This document shows positions 33,028 to 42,932 of a stretch of 64,000 nt of DNA, piece by piece. Below the pieces are notes generated by a model. That model saw nothing but the letters and a program-made list of their open reading frames with translations, was not told the DNA's origin and did no database searches. This DNA comes from Flavobacteriaceae bacterium UBA1903 (lineage in GTDB: Bacteria; Bacteroidota; Bacteroidia; Flavobacteriales; Flavobacteriaceae). A program made the position numbers and the translations under genes. Every line of letters begins with the position of its first letter. Positions within the stretch are counted from its first letter, which is position 1. Location of the stretch: assembly GCA_002337605.1 (NCBI GenBank), contig DDGL01000007.1, forward strand, positions 186,001 through 250,000, given 5' to 3'.

Positions 33028-33665
33028 TCCCGAAATTACATTACATATCACAGGGTGCTACTCCAGAGGCACATCTGGAAAACATCCAAAAGGCATGTAC
33101 CGCTGGTGCAGAATTGGTGCAATTGCGTATAAAGGGTATTTCAGAAAAAAAGCTTCTGAAATTTGCTCACGAGGCCAGAGAGATCACAGCGCATTTTCAA
33201 ACAAGGCTCATCATTAACGACAATTACAAAATAGCAAAAGAGGTCAAAGCAGATGGGGTGCATCTGGGTACTACAGACACCTGCCCTACTGTAGCCCGAA
33301 AACAGTTGTATACCTGGCAATATATTGGGGGTACCGCCCATACGTTGAAAGATTGTGAAATTTTAATTGAAAAAGAAGCAGATTATATAAGCCTGGGACC
33401 TTTTAAACCTACCGAAACTAAAACTAATACCCCTGCTCCATTAGGATTAAATGGGTATACGGCTATTCTGGAAGCGTTGCAAACTGAAACTCCCATGCTT
33501 GGGGTTGGAGGAATTACGCTGGCAGCTGTTCCGGCTATTCTAAAAACAGGGATCTCTGGGATTGGGGTATCTGAAGCAATTACCCGTGATTTCAACAGCA
33601 TAAGAACCTTTCATACGCTGCTGCGAGCCTCGTCTACTGAAGAACAACGCTATAAATTTAACTAG
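33024..33665 (+). CDS. thiE: Thiamine-phosphate synthase-like protein
   Basis: 213 residues, a ThiE-like TIM barrel. VQLRIKG, LIINDNYKIAKEVKADGVHLG, YISLGPFKPTETK (phosphate loop) and GVGGITLAAV are the family motifs. The enzyme joins the pyrimidine pyrophosphate and thiazole phosphate to thiamine phosphate. It is not in a thi operon here, being coupled to the truncated helicase by a 4-bp overlap, so TenI-type or salvage use is possible. Confidence 0.85.
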   Translation: MIPKLHYISQGATPEAHLENIQKACTAGAELVQLRIKGISEKKLLKFAHEAREITAHFQTRLIINDNYKIAKEVKADGVHLGTTDTCPTVARKQLYTWQYIGGTAHTLKDCEILIEKEADYISLGPFKPTETKTNTPAPLGLNGYTAILEALQTETPMLGVGGITLAAVPAILKTGISGIGVSEAITRDFNSIRTFHTLLRASSTEEQRYKFN

Positions 33666-33674
33666 TGTTCTAAA

Positions 33675-35042
33675 TTAATTTGAAAGGTTGAAGTTAAGTA
33701 CAGCATCTGAGATCTCATATCCCAGGCGGTAGCCCTCTTCACAGTCCATTTTCATATGCACTCCTAACGGAACTCTGGAGAAAGCAAGCTCTTCGGCCAG
33801 GCTTGACATGGAGGTAAAGGGTCTCGGCACGCTTCTGAATTCGGTTCTTCCTTCATGAGTTCTATCGGTAAAGTCCATACCATCCCCGAATTCATTTATA
33901 AAAATTCCTGCAGCTGCAGATGCGAAAGTTGAATGCCCTGAAGGATAGCCAGGGAATGAAGGATCTGGCCAGGATATAAACCGGTATAAATTTGTTTCGA
34001 AATCCGGATCAATATGCTCTTTAATGTAAACACTAGGTCGCATGACCATATATTCGTATTTATCTGCCCACGCCGATACTGCTGCATCGTTTAATGAAAA
34101 GCCTAATTTTAGTAACATCGCTAAAGTTCTGTCATAATCAAGGTCGTACTGACCAATTAATTGATTTGCCAGCGAAATGGTACGTCCGGGAGGGCTCATC
34201 ATCAACCCTTCTACATCATCGGACCAGAATTCAGCTACCCACATATCATCGTTATCCTCACTTTTTGCAGTTGTACTAACGGTATATACCTCCATCATTT
34301 CATCAAAAAATTCACTATTCGGATCTGCACTGTAAGGAATAGGTGGCGCCACGCTTGTTGTCTGGCTTGGTGAAATAACAAAAGTGCGTACTTCGCCCCA
34401 GTAGGGAAACAAGGCTCGTTCGGGATCGGCACTATAGGTCCAGTACCCCTCTCCTACCGGTGGTTCGTAACTTAAGGGTTGTGGATCCCACATTTGTTCT
34501 TCTGCTGCGGTATCTGTCTGGCTATATGCAATAACCCGATTTGCTACATAGGTTCCCCAGGCAATAGAATTCTCAATTTCAGAAGCACGTAAGCCGACTG
34601 AAAGTTCAGCTTCATTTACGGATCTTAATTGCCCGATTTTAGCATCCACAGCCGTAGACACATTGATCATAAAATGGTCAAAAACCAATGCATAGCACGT
34701 ATTTAAAGCCAGGTTTAAATTTATAGTTCCCGCTCGCTGGGCAGCATCTATCGTTAAATTTTCTAACCTGTTTTGATTGGAAGTATACCCCGCCATATCT
34801 GGCACCGCAGTTTCATACCCGGCTAAATGAATATAGGCTAACGCTCTGGAAGTCGATGTAGGGCGCATGCCATAGGCGTACCTATCTATCTCTAGCCAGA
34901 GATCGTTCCATTCCATAACTAGATCGGTTGTTAGTCTTGAGTCGACTGCAGTAGTATCAAAGTCGTCATCTGAGGAACAAGACTGTAAGAGTAGTATAGT
35001 AGCGGCTACTATAAACAATGATTTGAACGTAAAATTTTTCAT
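33675..35042 (-). CDS. Vanadium haloperoxidase/PAP2-family lipoprotein
   Basis: 455 residues. A lipoprotein signal peptide (lipobox LLLQSC, Cys22). The C-terminal half carries the vanadate/phosphatase site: KYEYMVMRP (Lys and Arg), GYPSGHSTFASA, and SRVPLGVHMKMD (Arg and His), all in the order of vanadium-dependent haloperoxidases. It could halogenate with bromide, or be a phosphatase of the same fold; the halide cannot be predicted. It is outer-membrane or periplasm attached. It converges with thiE. Confidence 0.85.
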   Translation of the reverse strand: MKNFTFKSLFIVAATILLLQSCSSDDDFDTTAVDSRLTTDLVMEWNDLWLEIDRYAYGMRPTSTSRALAYIHLAGYETAVPDMAGYTSNQNRLENLTIDAAQRAGTINLNLALNTCYALVFDHFMINVSTAVDAKIGQLRSVNEAELSVGLRASEIENSIAWGTYVANRVIAYSQTDTAAEEQMWDPQPLSYEPPVGEGYWTYSADPERALFPYWGEVRTFVISPSQTTSVAPPIPYSADPNSEFFDEMMEVYTVSTTAKSEDNDDMWVAEFWSDDVEGLMMSPPGRTISLANQLIGQYDLDYDRTLAMLLKLGFSLNDAAVSAWADKYEYMVMRPSVYIKEHIDPDFETNLYRFISWPDPSFPGYPSGHSTFASAAAGIFINEFGDGMDFTDRTHEGRTEFRSVPRPFTSMSSLAEELAFSRVPLGVHMKMDCEEGYRLGYEISDAVLNFNLSN

Positions 35043-35160
35043 AACGAGATAGTTAGAAGGTTAGTATACCTCAAATATAAAAAAAATTAACATTTGTATA
35101 ACATCTTGCGGAAGTAAAAAGCGAAGGGTAAAATGATATCATATTCCTATGCGGAACGTA

Positions 35161-35730
35161 TCATTCTTCCCAACCCCAGGGCGCTTCAGGAGTTTCAATG
35201 GGTGTTGTGAGGTCCATAACCACTTTAAAAACACGGTCTGTCCCTAAACGACGTAAATTATAGGTGAAGGTCGTTTCATCTAAAGTAATCCACCACACGT
35301 TTGTTGCCGCTGCTGGTATGAGTGCTTGTGTATGCGGGTCTGCAGGAAAAAATTGAATCGTTGCTTTTCCCTGATTTGAAGCAGTACCCCCATACAAGTT
35401 AACAGCATCCATCGTTCCATCTTTATGGCGGTGGTCGTGTTTTAAGGATATAATTCCTTCATTTAGAGTGAGTATCCAGGTTCTCGATTTGTCATCCCCC
35501 ACATAAAATGGGATTTTAATTTCATTCTCTGAGCAAGATCTTAGGTGCATTACAAGTTTCTTTCCGCCAAAGGCTTCGTCTTCCTCAGGGATTTCAAGCA
35601 TGCCCTGGTATGCCATCCCGCAGTGCGATTGTAGTGTATTCCAAAAAGCATTGGAAGTATCATTTTCTTGGGCCATACCGTACAGTGAAAAACATACTAT
35701 AAATAGAAAAAGAACACGTTTACATTGCAT
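35161..35730 (-). CDS. Secreted conserved hypothetical protein
   Basis: 189 residues from ATG 35730, giving a clean signal peptide (MQCKRVLFLFIVCFSLYGMAQ). The frame is open upstream but that part lacks a signal-like start. The domain has two Cys (SHCGMAYQG, LRSCSENE), a GGKKLVMHLR strand and a His-rich KHDHRHKDG loop, and ends APWGWEE. It is mostly beta by eye. I do not recognise a named family. Confidence 0.6.
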   Translation of the reverse strand: MQCKRVLFLFIVCFSLYGMAQENDTSNAFWNTLQSHCGMAYQGMLEIPEEDEAFGGKKLVMHLRSCSENEIKIPFYVGDDKSRTWILTLNEGIISLKHDHRHKDGTMDAVNLYGGTASNQGKATIQFFPADPHTQALIPAAATNVWWITLDETTFTYNLRRLGTDRVFKVVMDLTTPIETPEAPWGWEE

Positions 35731-35891
35731 ACAGCTGTTTTTAAGTTTTAGTATTTCAGAATAGGTCAAACCGACCAAATATTTTCCAGGATACTTGTAG
35801 CTAAATTTACGTAAAAAAATCTACACATATCTTAGTACTTGACTATCGATACGGTAGATTTTTTATTAAATTTCCAGAACTTTACGTAAAT

Positions 35892-38033
35892 TTAAACAGG
35901 TACTTGTGCAGCTACTTCTCGCCTGTCCCAATTACGATGCTTAGCAATACTGTTTACAAAGTTCTTTGGTGTTTCATTGATATGAATAGCCTCATCATTT
36001 TTATGATCTTTTACAAACGTAGCATCTATCAATTCTTCTCCCTCACCGTCTGCCGCTATAGCTTTACAATGCTTGAAAGCTTCATTAATAAATTTGATGT
36101 ATTTTCCTTCATTTTTTAAGGTTTTAATAGCCTTTTTACCACCAGGAATATAAAATGCATCAAACAACACACTTTCAGTAGTACTTATAGCAGCATCTAC
36201 TGGGTGTTCCATATCTTCATCACAGCGTACGGTACCCCCATGAGGTGCAATTAGTTTTACTTTCGCTCCCTCTTTTTCTAAAGTGGTCTTCATTCTTTTA
36301 AAAGCTTTCATATGGAAGCCATCTGCTACCATTACAGCAATTTGCCGCGTTTCAATACTATCGAATTTTGTATTGGCCTGGCTCAAAGCTGGATCTGATT
36401 CTAGATAGTTTTTCTTTTTACCTGGTTGTTGTGTTTTTCCATCTGCGTCTGCACCAATGGCTTGGTTGATTGGTTTTTCAACACTTTTGGGCACTTTCAT
36501 TCCTAAGTTTTTGGCTACGGTCTTCGCCAGATTGTTATCAATTTGAGCAATCATATAGAGCATACGCTCTTTTATCTCTTTGTGAGTACATTTTCCTAAC
36601 TCAAAGGAATACGCTCCCGCTACATGTTCTTTTTCCCAATCTGACAGACTTCTATAAAATAAAGCTGGTTGTGAAAAGTGATCACTAAAACTATCGCTTC
36701 GACCTCTAATTTTCTTGGCATCTATACGTTCTTCGTAATGCGTAAAACCACCTTCGGCCATTTTAGCTAAATGCGGACAACTTCCCATCAACGAATTAGG
36801 AAAATAAGCGCCTTGTCCCTGTGGAATATCCATTTGCATATGTCCATCTCTCTGGTTGTTATGAACAGGCGTAATAGGTCTGTTAATTGGAATTTGATGG
36901 AAATTAGTGCCACCTAACCTTGATAGCTGTGTATCTCTATACGAAAAGAGACGTCCCTGTAGTAATGGATCGTTAGTGAAATCTATCCCAGGTACTATAT
37001 GTCCTGGTAAAAAAGCTACTTGTTCGGTTTCAGCAAAAAAATTGTCCGGGTTTCTGTTGAGTGTCATTTTTCCAATAATCTGAACAGGCACCAGTTCCTC
37101 TGGAATTAATTTGGTAGGATCTAGTAAATCGAAATCGAATTTATGCTCATCCTTTTCTGGGACAACCTGGATTCCCAACTCCCATTCCGGATAGTGCCCT
37201 GCTTCAATAGCTTCCCAAAGATCACGACGGTGGAAATCGGCATCGGCACCATTAATTTTTACGGCTTCTTCCCAAGTAACTGAATGCACTCCTAATGTTG
37301 GTTTCCAGTGAAACTTCACAAAATGTGATTCCCCTTTAGCATTGATAAGTCGGAAAGTATGAATTCCAAAGCCTTCCATCATTCGTAAACTCCGTGGAAT
37401 TGCACGGTCACTCATAGCCCAGATATGGTTGTGTAACGTTTCGGTAGTTCGGGATACAAAATCGTAAAAGGTATCGTGCGCTGAAGCCGCTTGTGGAATT
37501 TCATTATTAGGCTCTGGCTTTACCGAATGGATCAAGTCGGGGAATTTCATAGCATCTTGAATAAAAAAGATAGGCATGTTATTTCCTACCAGATCCCAGG
37601 TACCTTCTTCTGTATAAAATTTTACTGCAAAGCCACGGACATCTCTGGCCAAATCTGGAGACCCTTTAGAACCTGCTACAGTAGAAAATCGAGCAAAGAC
37701 AGGTGTTTTTCTTTTGGTATCTGTAAAGATTCCAGCCTTGCTGTATTTTTTTATGCTGTCGTATAATTCAAAATATCCATGCGCTCCACTTCCTCTTGCG
37801 TGTACAATACGCTCTGGAATACGCTCATGGTCAAAATGTGAGATCTTTTCTCTAAGTAAAAAGTCCTCTAGTAAGGTAGATCCTCTTTCTCCTGATTTTA
37901 AAGAATTATTCGTGTCGTTTACTTTAAGACCCTGGTTGGTGGTCATAACGTTACCTTCTGAATAGACTCTATTTTTCTCCAGATCTTTAATCTTTTGAGT
38001 TTCTTCAGAAGCTTTGTTTGATTTCTTAGCCAT
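35892..38033 (-). CDS. katE: Large-subunit catalase (KatE/HPII type)
   Basis: 713 residues, the long clade-2 form. Catalytic His78 in RIVHARGSGAHGYFEL, the Asn in LVGNNMPIFFIQD, and the heme-ligand Tyr in LFSYRDTQLSRLG are all present. A C-terminal class I glutamine-amidotransferase-like domain (VAVMVADGFHMKAF, LIAPHGGTVRC, AFYIPGGKKA) identifies the HPII architecture. It degrades hydrogen peroxide in the cytoplasm. The monocistronic layout with a long upstream region fits stress control. Confidence 0.95.
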   Translation of the reverse strand: MAKKSNKASEETQKIKDLEKNRVYSEGNVMTTNQGLKVNDTNNSLKSGERGSTLLEDFLLREKISHFDHERIPERIVHARGSGAHGYFELYDSIKKYSKAGIFTDTKRKTPVFARFSTVAGSKGSPDLARDVRGFAVKFYTEEGTWDLVGNNMPIFFIQDAMKFPDLIHSVKPEPNNEIPQAASAHDTFYDFVSRTTETLHNHIWAMSDRAIPRSLRMMEGFGIHTFRLINAKGESHFVKFHWKPTLGVHSVTWEEAVKINGADADFHRRDLWEAIEAGHYPEWELGIQVVPEKDEHKFDFDLLDPTKLIPEELVPVQIIGKMTLNRNPDNFFAETEQVAFLPGHIVPGIDFTNDPLLQGRLFSYRDTQLSRLGGTNFHQIPINRPITPVHNNQRDGHMQMDIPQGQGAYFPNSLMGSCPHLAKMAEGGFTHYEERIDAKKIRGRSDSFSDHFSQPALFYRSLSDWEKEHVAGAYSFELGKCTHKEIKERMLYMIAQIDNNLAKTVAKNLGMKVPKSVEKPINQAIGADADGKTQQPGKKKNYLESDPALSQANTKFDSIETRQIAVMVADGFHMKAFKRMKTTLEKEGAKVKLIAPHGGTVRCDEDMEHPVDAAISTTESVLFDAFYIPGGKKAIKTLKNEGKYIKFINEAFKHCKAIAADGEGEELIDATFVKDHKNDEAIHINETPKNFVNSIAKHRNWDRREVAAQVPV

Positions 38034-38249
38034 TGTTTTTCTGTTTAGAAAGGTTATGTAATTGTAAATAGGACTTTAAATTACTATAACAATCTGGCAT
38101 AGAGAAGAACATTATAAAACCATTAACAAACCAGTCAGCAGTCAGGTTAATTGAGTTACAAGTTGTTTGGATAAAGCTATATGAAGTTTCCCTACTTGTA
38201 TGGTTCAAGTTTCAACAAGAAGAGTGCTATGTGAAACAAGAATTCTATT

Positions 38250-39560
38250 TTATAGTAAGGTAATCCTGACCTTTTTCTTTTTTAAACGTGTATTATTCGT
38301 CTTTTCAATAACACTATTCACCTTATCTTTAGGTACAGCAACAAAGGCACAGTCTTGTTTTAGTTCTATAACCCCCAATTCATCGCCTTTCAAGTTTCCT
38401 TGTTTAAAAAATAAACCTGCCAGATCTCCTTTGGAAATTTTATCCCTACGCCCTCCGGAAACATACAGTGTTGCCCATTGAGGCTGAATAGCAGTTTGTT
38501 TGTCTTTGAGTTTTACAACATCGGTAGTTGTGATAAATTCCGGAGTGTGTTCTTGTTCCCATTGCAATACGTAGGCAGTTCCCTGAGCATTCATGCGTGC
38601 GGTCCTTCCATTGCGATGGGTAAATTCTTCGGCTTTTAAGGGTAGTTGGTAGTGAATAATAAAATTGAGCTCGGGAATGTCCAGTCCGCGGGCAGCAAGG
38701 TCTGTAGCAATAATGATCTGGTGGGTTCCATTTCTGAATTTTACCAACGCACGTTCTCGGTCTAACTGCTCTAACCCTCCATAGAACAAGCCATGTGGGA
38801 TGTTATGGTCTTCCAGGTACTCGCTCACAAACTGAATGGTATCCTTAAAATTACAGAAGATGATCCCCGGCTGATTGCCTATATGATGCAGTAATTCTAC
38901 CAGGGTTTGCAATTTGTCTTTATGAGGCGCCAGTACTTTTTTTATAGCCAGCTTAGATAGCTTAGTGTCCAGGTAATCTATAACTAACGGATTTTGAACG
39001 CCTGCAAACTTTGGGATTTCTACGCCCTGGGTTGCAGAGGTTAATAATCGTTTTTCAATCCTTGGCAAGTGCTCAATAATTTCACGCATTTCGGTTTCAA
39101 AACCCACCTCCAGAGATTTGTCAAACTCATCCAGCACTAAGGTGGTAATGTCTTCCACAGAAAAAGTTTCACGCCGTAGATGATCTGCCACACGACCTGG
39201 CGTACCAATAAGAATAGCCGGACTGTGCGCCAGTTCAACTTTGTCTTTAGAAAAAGGCCTGCCACCATACACCGCATTCGCTTTATAGCCTGTTCCCATT
39301 TCGCGAATTACCTGTTCTATCTGAATAGCCAGCTCACGTGATGGTACCAGAATAAGGAGCTGAACGTTTTCACAATATACATCCAGAGCACGAAGCGTAG
39401 GTAGTAAAAAAGCAATCGTTTTTCCGGTTCCCGTAGGAGATAGCAATACCGTATTAGGAGCCGAAGCAATTGCGAGGAGCGCTTCTTCCTGCATAGGGTT
39501 TAAGGCTGTAATGCCAAGTTTTGCTAAGATCTCCTTCTGGGATTTTATGTCGTTTGCCAT
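38250..39560 (-). CDS. DEAD-box RNA helicase with DbpA-type C-terminal domain
   Basis: 436 residues. Motif I SPTGTGKT, motif II DEFD (a rare DEAD variant), SAT motif III (LLTSATQGVE), TDLAARGLDIPE and HRNGRTAR motif VI. The last ~80 residues (TLYVSGGRRDKISKGDLAGL...) resemble the DbpA RNA-binding domain that targets 23S rRNA hairpin 92, so a ribosome-assembly role is likely. It lies about 100 bp downstream of another helicase gene on the same strand. Confidence 0.87.
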   Translation of the reverse strand: MANDIKSQKEILAKLGITALNPMQEEALLAIASAPNTVLLSPTGTGKTIAFLLPTLRALDVYCENVQLLILVPSRELAIQIEQVIREMGTGYKANAVYGGRPFSKDKVELAHSPAILIGTPGRVADHLRRETFSVEDITTLVLDEFDKSLEVGFETEMREIIEHLPRIEKRLLTSATQGVEIPKFAGVQNPLVIDYLDTKLSKLAIKKVLAPHKDKLQTLVELLHHIGNQPGIIFCNFKDTIQFVSEYLEDHNIPHGLFYGGLEQLDRERALVKFRNGTHQIIIATDLAARGLDIPELNFIIHYQLPLKAEEFTHRNGRTARMNAQGTAYVLQWEQEHTPEFITTTDVVKLKDKQTAIQPQWATLYVSGGRRDKISKGDLAGLFFKQGNLKGDELGVIELKQDCAFVAVPKDKVNSVIEKTNNTRLKKKKVRITLL

Positions 39561-39658
39561 GTTTAGTGGGTCGTTTGTTGCTAGTTGTTGGTTGTGATGA
39601 TTAAATTATACAAAAATAAATTCCTTTGCTATTCTAATAACTATACTTAGTTTTCGGT

Positions 39659-40957
39659 TTATTGCTTATTGTTTTTAAGATGGTCTGCAAGCAGTTTTTC
39701 AATGAGTTCTTCTTTGGTGAGGTGATGAAATATGGTTTTAATAGTAGTTTTAAATTCTTCGGAAACCTCCCTGTTGGGCTTTGTTTTGAATATTTTACGC
39801 GCCCAGAGAAGAGCATTATTTTCTTCAATAGCCAGTGCATCTGCTTTTTTCATTTCGGAAAATATGATGCCCAGTTCCTTCTCCAAATCTGGTATATCAT
39901 CTATCTCTTCCTCTTGAATAACACTTAACGACAACCCCTTTGCTCCTGCCCTGGCGGTACGGCCGCTTCTGTGGACATACGCTTCATAAGTATCTGGCAA
40001 ATGGTATTGAACCACATATTCAATTTCTTTTACATCAATCCCACGGGCAGCCAGGTCTGTAGCTACCAGAATTGAAATATGGCCTTCCCGAAACTGTCCC
40101 ATTACCCGGTCTCTAATTCCTTGTGTTAAACTGCCATGTAAAGCTCCTGATGAGAATTTATGCATTGCTAGCTTCTTAGCCAGCTTGTTTACAGCAGCTT
40201 TGGTTTTACAGAAAATAACACCTCTTTTGCCAGCTTTTGAATTTAAGAAATGCAGCAACACCTCTAATTTTTCTTCAGGCTTCACCACTACATAGCTATG
40301 GTCTATTCCTTGATGCCCCAGGGTTTCCATATCGGCTTCTACCTGTACTACATTTTTGGATAAATAGTTTTGTACAAGTTGCTTGATTGCTCCCGGTAAG
40401 GTTGCTGTAAAAAGTAATGTTCTTCTGGTTTTTGGGAGCGCTTTTACAATAGCATCCAAGCCATTTTTTAAAACCGTAACCATCTCATCTGCTTCATCTA
40501 ACACCAGGTAATCTGTACTTTTAATTGAAATAGCGTCCCGTTGTAATAAATCGATGAGTCGTCCTGGGGTAGCAACCACAATATGCGTGTCTTTTTGTAG
40601 GCGTTCTATTTGAGGTTTTATAGGAGTGCCTCCACAAATGGAAGCTATGGATATCTGGGGGGTGTGCTTTGCAAAATCGATTAGGTTTTTAAAGGTCTGT
40701 TGTCCCAGTTCTCTGGTAGGCACCAAAATGACTGTCTGGATAAAAGCCTTTTTTGTATCGATATGCTGCAGTACTGGTAATCCGAAGGCAGCAGTTTTAC
40801 CCGTACCTGTTTTGGCTAGCGCTACTACATCTTCTTTTTGTTGTAGCAGGACAGGGATTACTTTTTGCTGAATACTGGTAGGCGTTGTTATCGCTAATTC
40901 ATCTAAGCTTTCAATGAAAGAAGCTGCGATTCCTAATTCTGAAAAGGTGGAGGCCAT
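39659..40957 (-). CDS. RhlE-like DEAD-box RNA helicase
   Basis: 432 residues, both RecA domains intact: Q-motif region (TPTSIQQKVIP), AKTGTGKTAAF, VLDEADEM, LLFTATLPG, ATDLAARGIDVKEI and HRSGRTARAG. The short basic tail is typical of RhlE/DeaD helpers in cold-shock or ribosome assembly. It is followed by the DbpA-like helicase and preceded by cold-shock protein genes on the same strand, a cold-adaptation neighbourhood. Confidence 0.9.
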   Translation of the reverse strand: MASTFSELGIAASFIESLDELAITTPTSIQQKVIPVLLQQKEDVVALAKTGTGKTAAFGLPVLQHIDTKKAFIQTVILVPTRELGQQTFKNLIDFAKHTPQISIASICGGTPIKPQIERLQKDTHIVVATPGRLIDLLQRDAISIKSTDYLVLDEADEMVTVLKNGLDAIVKALPKTRRTLLFTATLPGAIKQLVQNYLSKNVVQVEADMETLGHQGIDHSYVVVKPEEKLEVLLHFLNSKAGKRGVIFCKTKAAVNKLAKKLAMHKFSSGALHGSLTQGIRDRVMGQFREGHISILVATDLAARGIDVKEIEYVVQYHLPDTYEAYVHRSGRTARAGAKGLSLSVIQEEEIDDIPDLEKELGIIFSEMKKADALAIEENNALLWARKIFKTKPNREVSEEFKTTIKTIFHHLTKEELIEKLLADHLKNNKQ

Positions 40958-41105
40958 AGGTTCTTAGGTACTTATAGATGAGGCGTTATAGTATACATCC
41001 TCATTGGTTTCAATATAATAATAATTTATATAGAATTCGATTTTTATTTATCCCGAGCTATGCTAGCGTGGTGCTTGTAAACGTAACGCAGGCTAATACT
41101 TTTAT

Positions 41106-41150
41106 AAAAATAAAAAAGCCCATTCACCTGAAGTGAACGGACTCATTTTA
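41106..41150 (-). terminator. Probable terminator of the cold-shock gene
   Basis: Imperfect stem around the sequence GTTCACTTCAGGTGAAT (minus strand) with flanking A/T runs, about 20 bp past the csp stop. Confidence 0.6.
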
Positions 41151-41167
41151 AATTATATGGATGTAGC

Positions 41168-41359
41168 TTATAGAACTCTTACGTTCACAGCGTTTAATCC
41201 TTTGTTTCCTTCTTTAAGTTCGAATTCAACTTCGTCACCTTCTCTAATCTCGTCGATTAATCCAGAGATGTGTACAAAGTGGTCTTTTTCAACTCCTTCT
41301 TCAGTGATAAAACCAAAACCTTTAGTGTCGTTGAAAAATTTTACTGTTCCTTTATTCAT
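41168..41359 (-). CDS. CspA-type cold-shock protein
   Basis: 63 residues, one cold-shock domain with RNP1 KGFGFI and RNP2 HFVHIS; an RNA chaperone that melts secondary structure. It ends LNAVNVRVL, as in Bacteroidota CspA. The ~270 bp upstream untranslated stretch is long enough for a thermosensor leader, although I cannot show one. Confidence 0.9.
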   Translation of the reverse strand: MNKGTVKFFNDTKGFGFITEEGVEKDHFVHISGLIDEIREGDEVEFELKEGNKGLNAVNVRVL

Positions 41360-41565
41360 TTTACTTTAAATTTAATAATGTTTATTAGTTGGCAAAGATG
41401 ATACCATTTATTTAAATAACAAGCATTTATTTGTTTTATTATTATTTGAGAGAAGCTAAAACTCATAGTTTTATAAAGCCACAAGCTATCTATACAGTTA
41501 GAATAGGACTTTAGTAATGAAAAACATGATAGAATTCTAGGTAGGGTTCTTCAAGGGATACAAAT

Positions 41566-41616
41566 AAAAAAGCCTTCAGACACGTGTATGATTGCCTGAA
41601 AGCTCTTTTAAAAAGT
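41566..41616 (-). terminator. Probable terminator of the long cold-shock protein gene
   Basis: AGCCTTCAG and CTGAAAGCT arms with A/T runs, just past the stop at 41630. Confidence 0.55.
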
Positions 41617-41629
41617 GACTTGGGTCTTA

Positions 41630-42091
41630 CTATTTCTCCAACTTCACTTTTACTGCATTCATACCTCTTTGCCCTTTTTCAAGCTCGAATGAGACTTTGT
41701 TACCTTCGGTAATTTCGTCTATGAGTCCGCTTACGTGGCAGAAGTATTTTTCGTTATTTTCGTTATCTATAATAAAGCCGAATCCTTTAGAATGATCGAA
41801 AAAGTTCACCGTACCAATGCGTACCGGGTCAAACTTATCTTCATCAGATTCTTCTTTTTTAGGAATACCCAGGACAATTTCTTCTGCCTCTACCTTTACC
41901 TTTTTGGAAGGATCTGGTGGCGTATCCACTAAGTTACCCATATGGTCTACATAGACAAAGTCGATACCGCTGGTACCGTTCTCTTCTTTTTCGGCCTTAC
42001 GGGCTTCCATTTTCTTTTTCTTGTCTTCGCGCTTCTTTAAGCGCTTTTTTTCTTTTTCAGTTTTACTAAACGTCTGTTGCGATCTACCCAT
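41630..42091 (-). CDS. Cold-shock-domain protein with basic N-terminal extension
   Basis: 153 residues. The first ~45 are a Lys/Arg/Glu-rich helix (KEKKRLKKREDKKKKMEARK), then an acidic linker, and the C-terminal 65 form a cold-shock domain (KGFGFI; YFCHVSGLID). The short cold-shock protein next door is its paralogue. The basic arm may bind ribosomal or other RNA. Confidence 0.85.
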   Translation of the reverse strand: MGRSQQTFSKTEKEKKRLKKREDKKKKMEARKAEKEENGTSGIDFVYVDHMGNLVDTPPDPSKKVKVEAEEIVLGIPKKEESDEDKFDPVRIGTVNFFDHSKGFGFIIDNENNEKYFCHVSGLIDEITEGNKVSFELEKGQRGMNAVKVKLEK

Positions 42092-42238
42092 TTATATTTT
42101 TAATGTTATGGCGATAAGGTACGGCGATATTCTGAGCTTAAAAAATTTTTAAGAAAAACATAAGCTTTAACTATGCAACCATACGCTAGCCTTTGTATAC
42201 TTAATATAAAAAAATTATTTCTTTATTAAAAATTAATT

Positions 42239-42349
42239 GTGATTCGTTTTAAAATTATCACCCTTCTTTTACTACTTTGCATAGGGTTTCTGTTTGCTAT
42301 ACGCACAGAACTATGTGATTCAAAAATTAATACACATACAGCGTCATGA
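42239..42349 (+). CDS. Possible small membrane peptide (GTG start)
   Basis: 36 residues, mostly one hydrophobic helix (IRFKIITLLLLLCIGFLFAI), then a polar tail. The stop TGA overlaps the next gene's ATG (ATGA), a typical translational coupling. No ATG and no homology visible, so it could also be chance within a leader. Confidence 0.35.
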   Translation: MIRFKIITLLLLLCIGFLFAIRTELCDSKINTHTAS

Positions 42350-42855
42350 AAAAAATATGCCTGCTCCTAACAGGGCTACTCCTAGTAGTTGCCTGCAAGA
42401 ATACTACAGAGGATAGTAACGTTTCAACAATAGAAGTTAAAGAAAAAAGGTATGATACCCTCGAAAAATTAGAATGGTTGGTTGGTAACTGGTCTAATAG
42501 TTCTGAAAAGGAACAATCCTACGAAAACTGGACACAAGTCAACGACAGCACCTTAAAGGCACATAGCTTCACCATAGTGGAGCGTGACACCGTCTTTGCG
42601 GAGCGTGTTACCCTGCAGCAACGAAACAATGCTACCTATTTTACAGTGGTGGCCTACAACCAGAATGATGATAAACCGATTACCTTTACATTAATTCCTT
42701 CAGAAAAGGAAACGTTTACGTTTATGAATCCGAAACACGATTTCCCTTCAAAAATCACGTATACCAACCCGGTAAAAGACTCTATCCACGCATGGATTGA
42801 AGGAACCGTTAAAGGAGAAAACAGAAAAGTAGACTTTTATTTTACACGGAATTAA
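42346..42855 (+). CDS. DUF6265 lipoprotein
   Basis: 169 residues. Lipobox LLVVAC (Cys17). The LEWLVGNW start of the domain and MNPKHDFPSKITY are the DUF6265 hallmarks; such proteins are beta-barrel-like and usually outer-membrane lipoproteins of unknown role. Full length. The metalloprotease-like lipoprotein gene follows about 75 bp later. Confidence 0.78.
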   Translation: MKKICLLLTGLLLVVACKNTTEDSNVSTIEVKEKRYDTLEKLEWLVGNWSNSSEKEQSYENWTQVNDSTLKAHSFTIVERDTVFAERVTLQQRNNATYFTVVAYNQNDDKPITFTLIPSEKETFTFMNPKHDFPSKITYTNPVKDSIHAWIEGTVKGENRKVDFYFTRN

Positions 42856-42932
42856 TTTTAAAAACAACCCGCTACTAGTGTAACAATTAGCGAGATAGAC
42901 TATCTATAGAACATAACCATTAACTATCTCTT

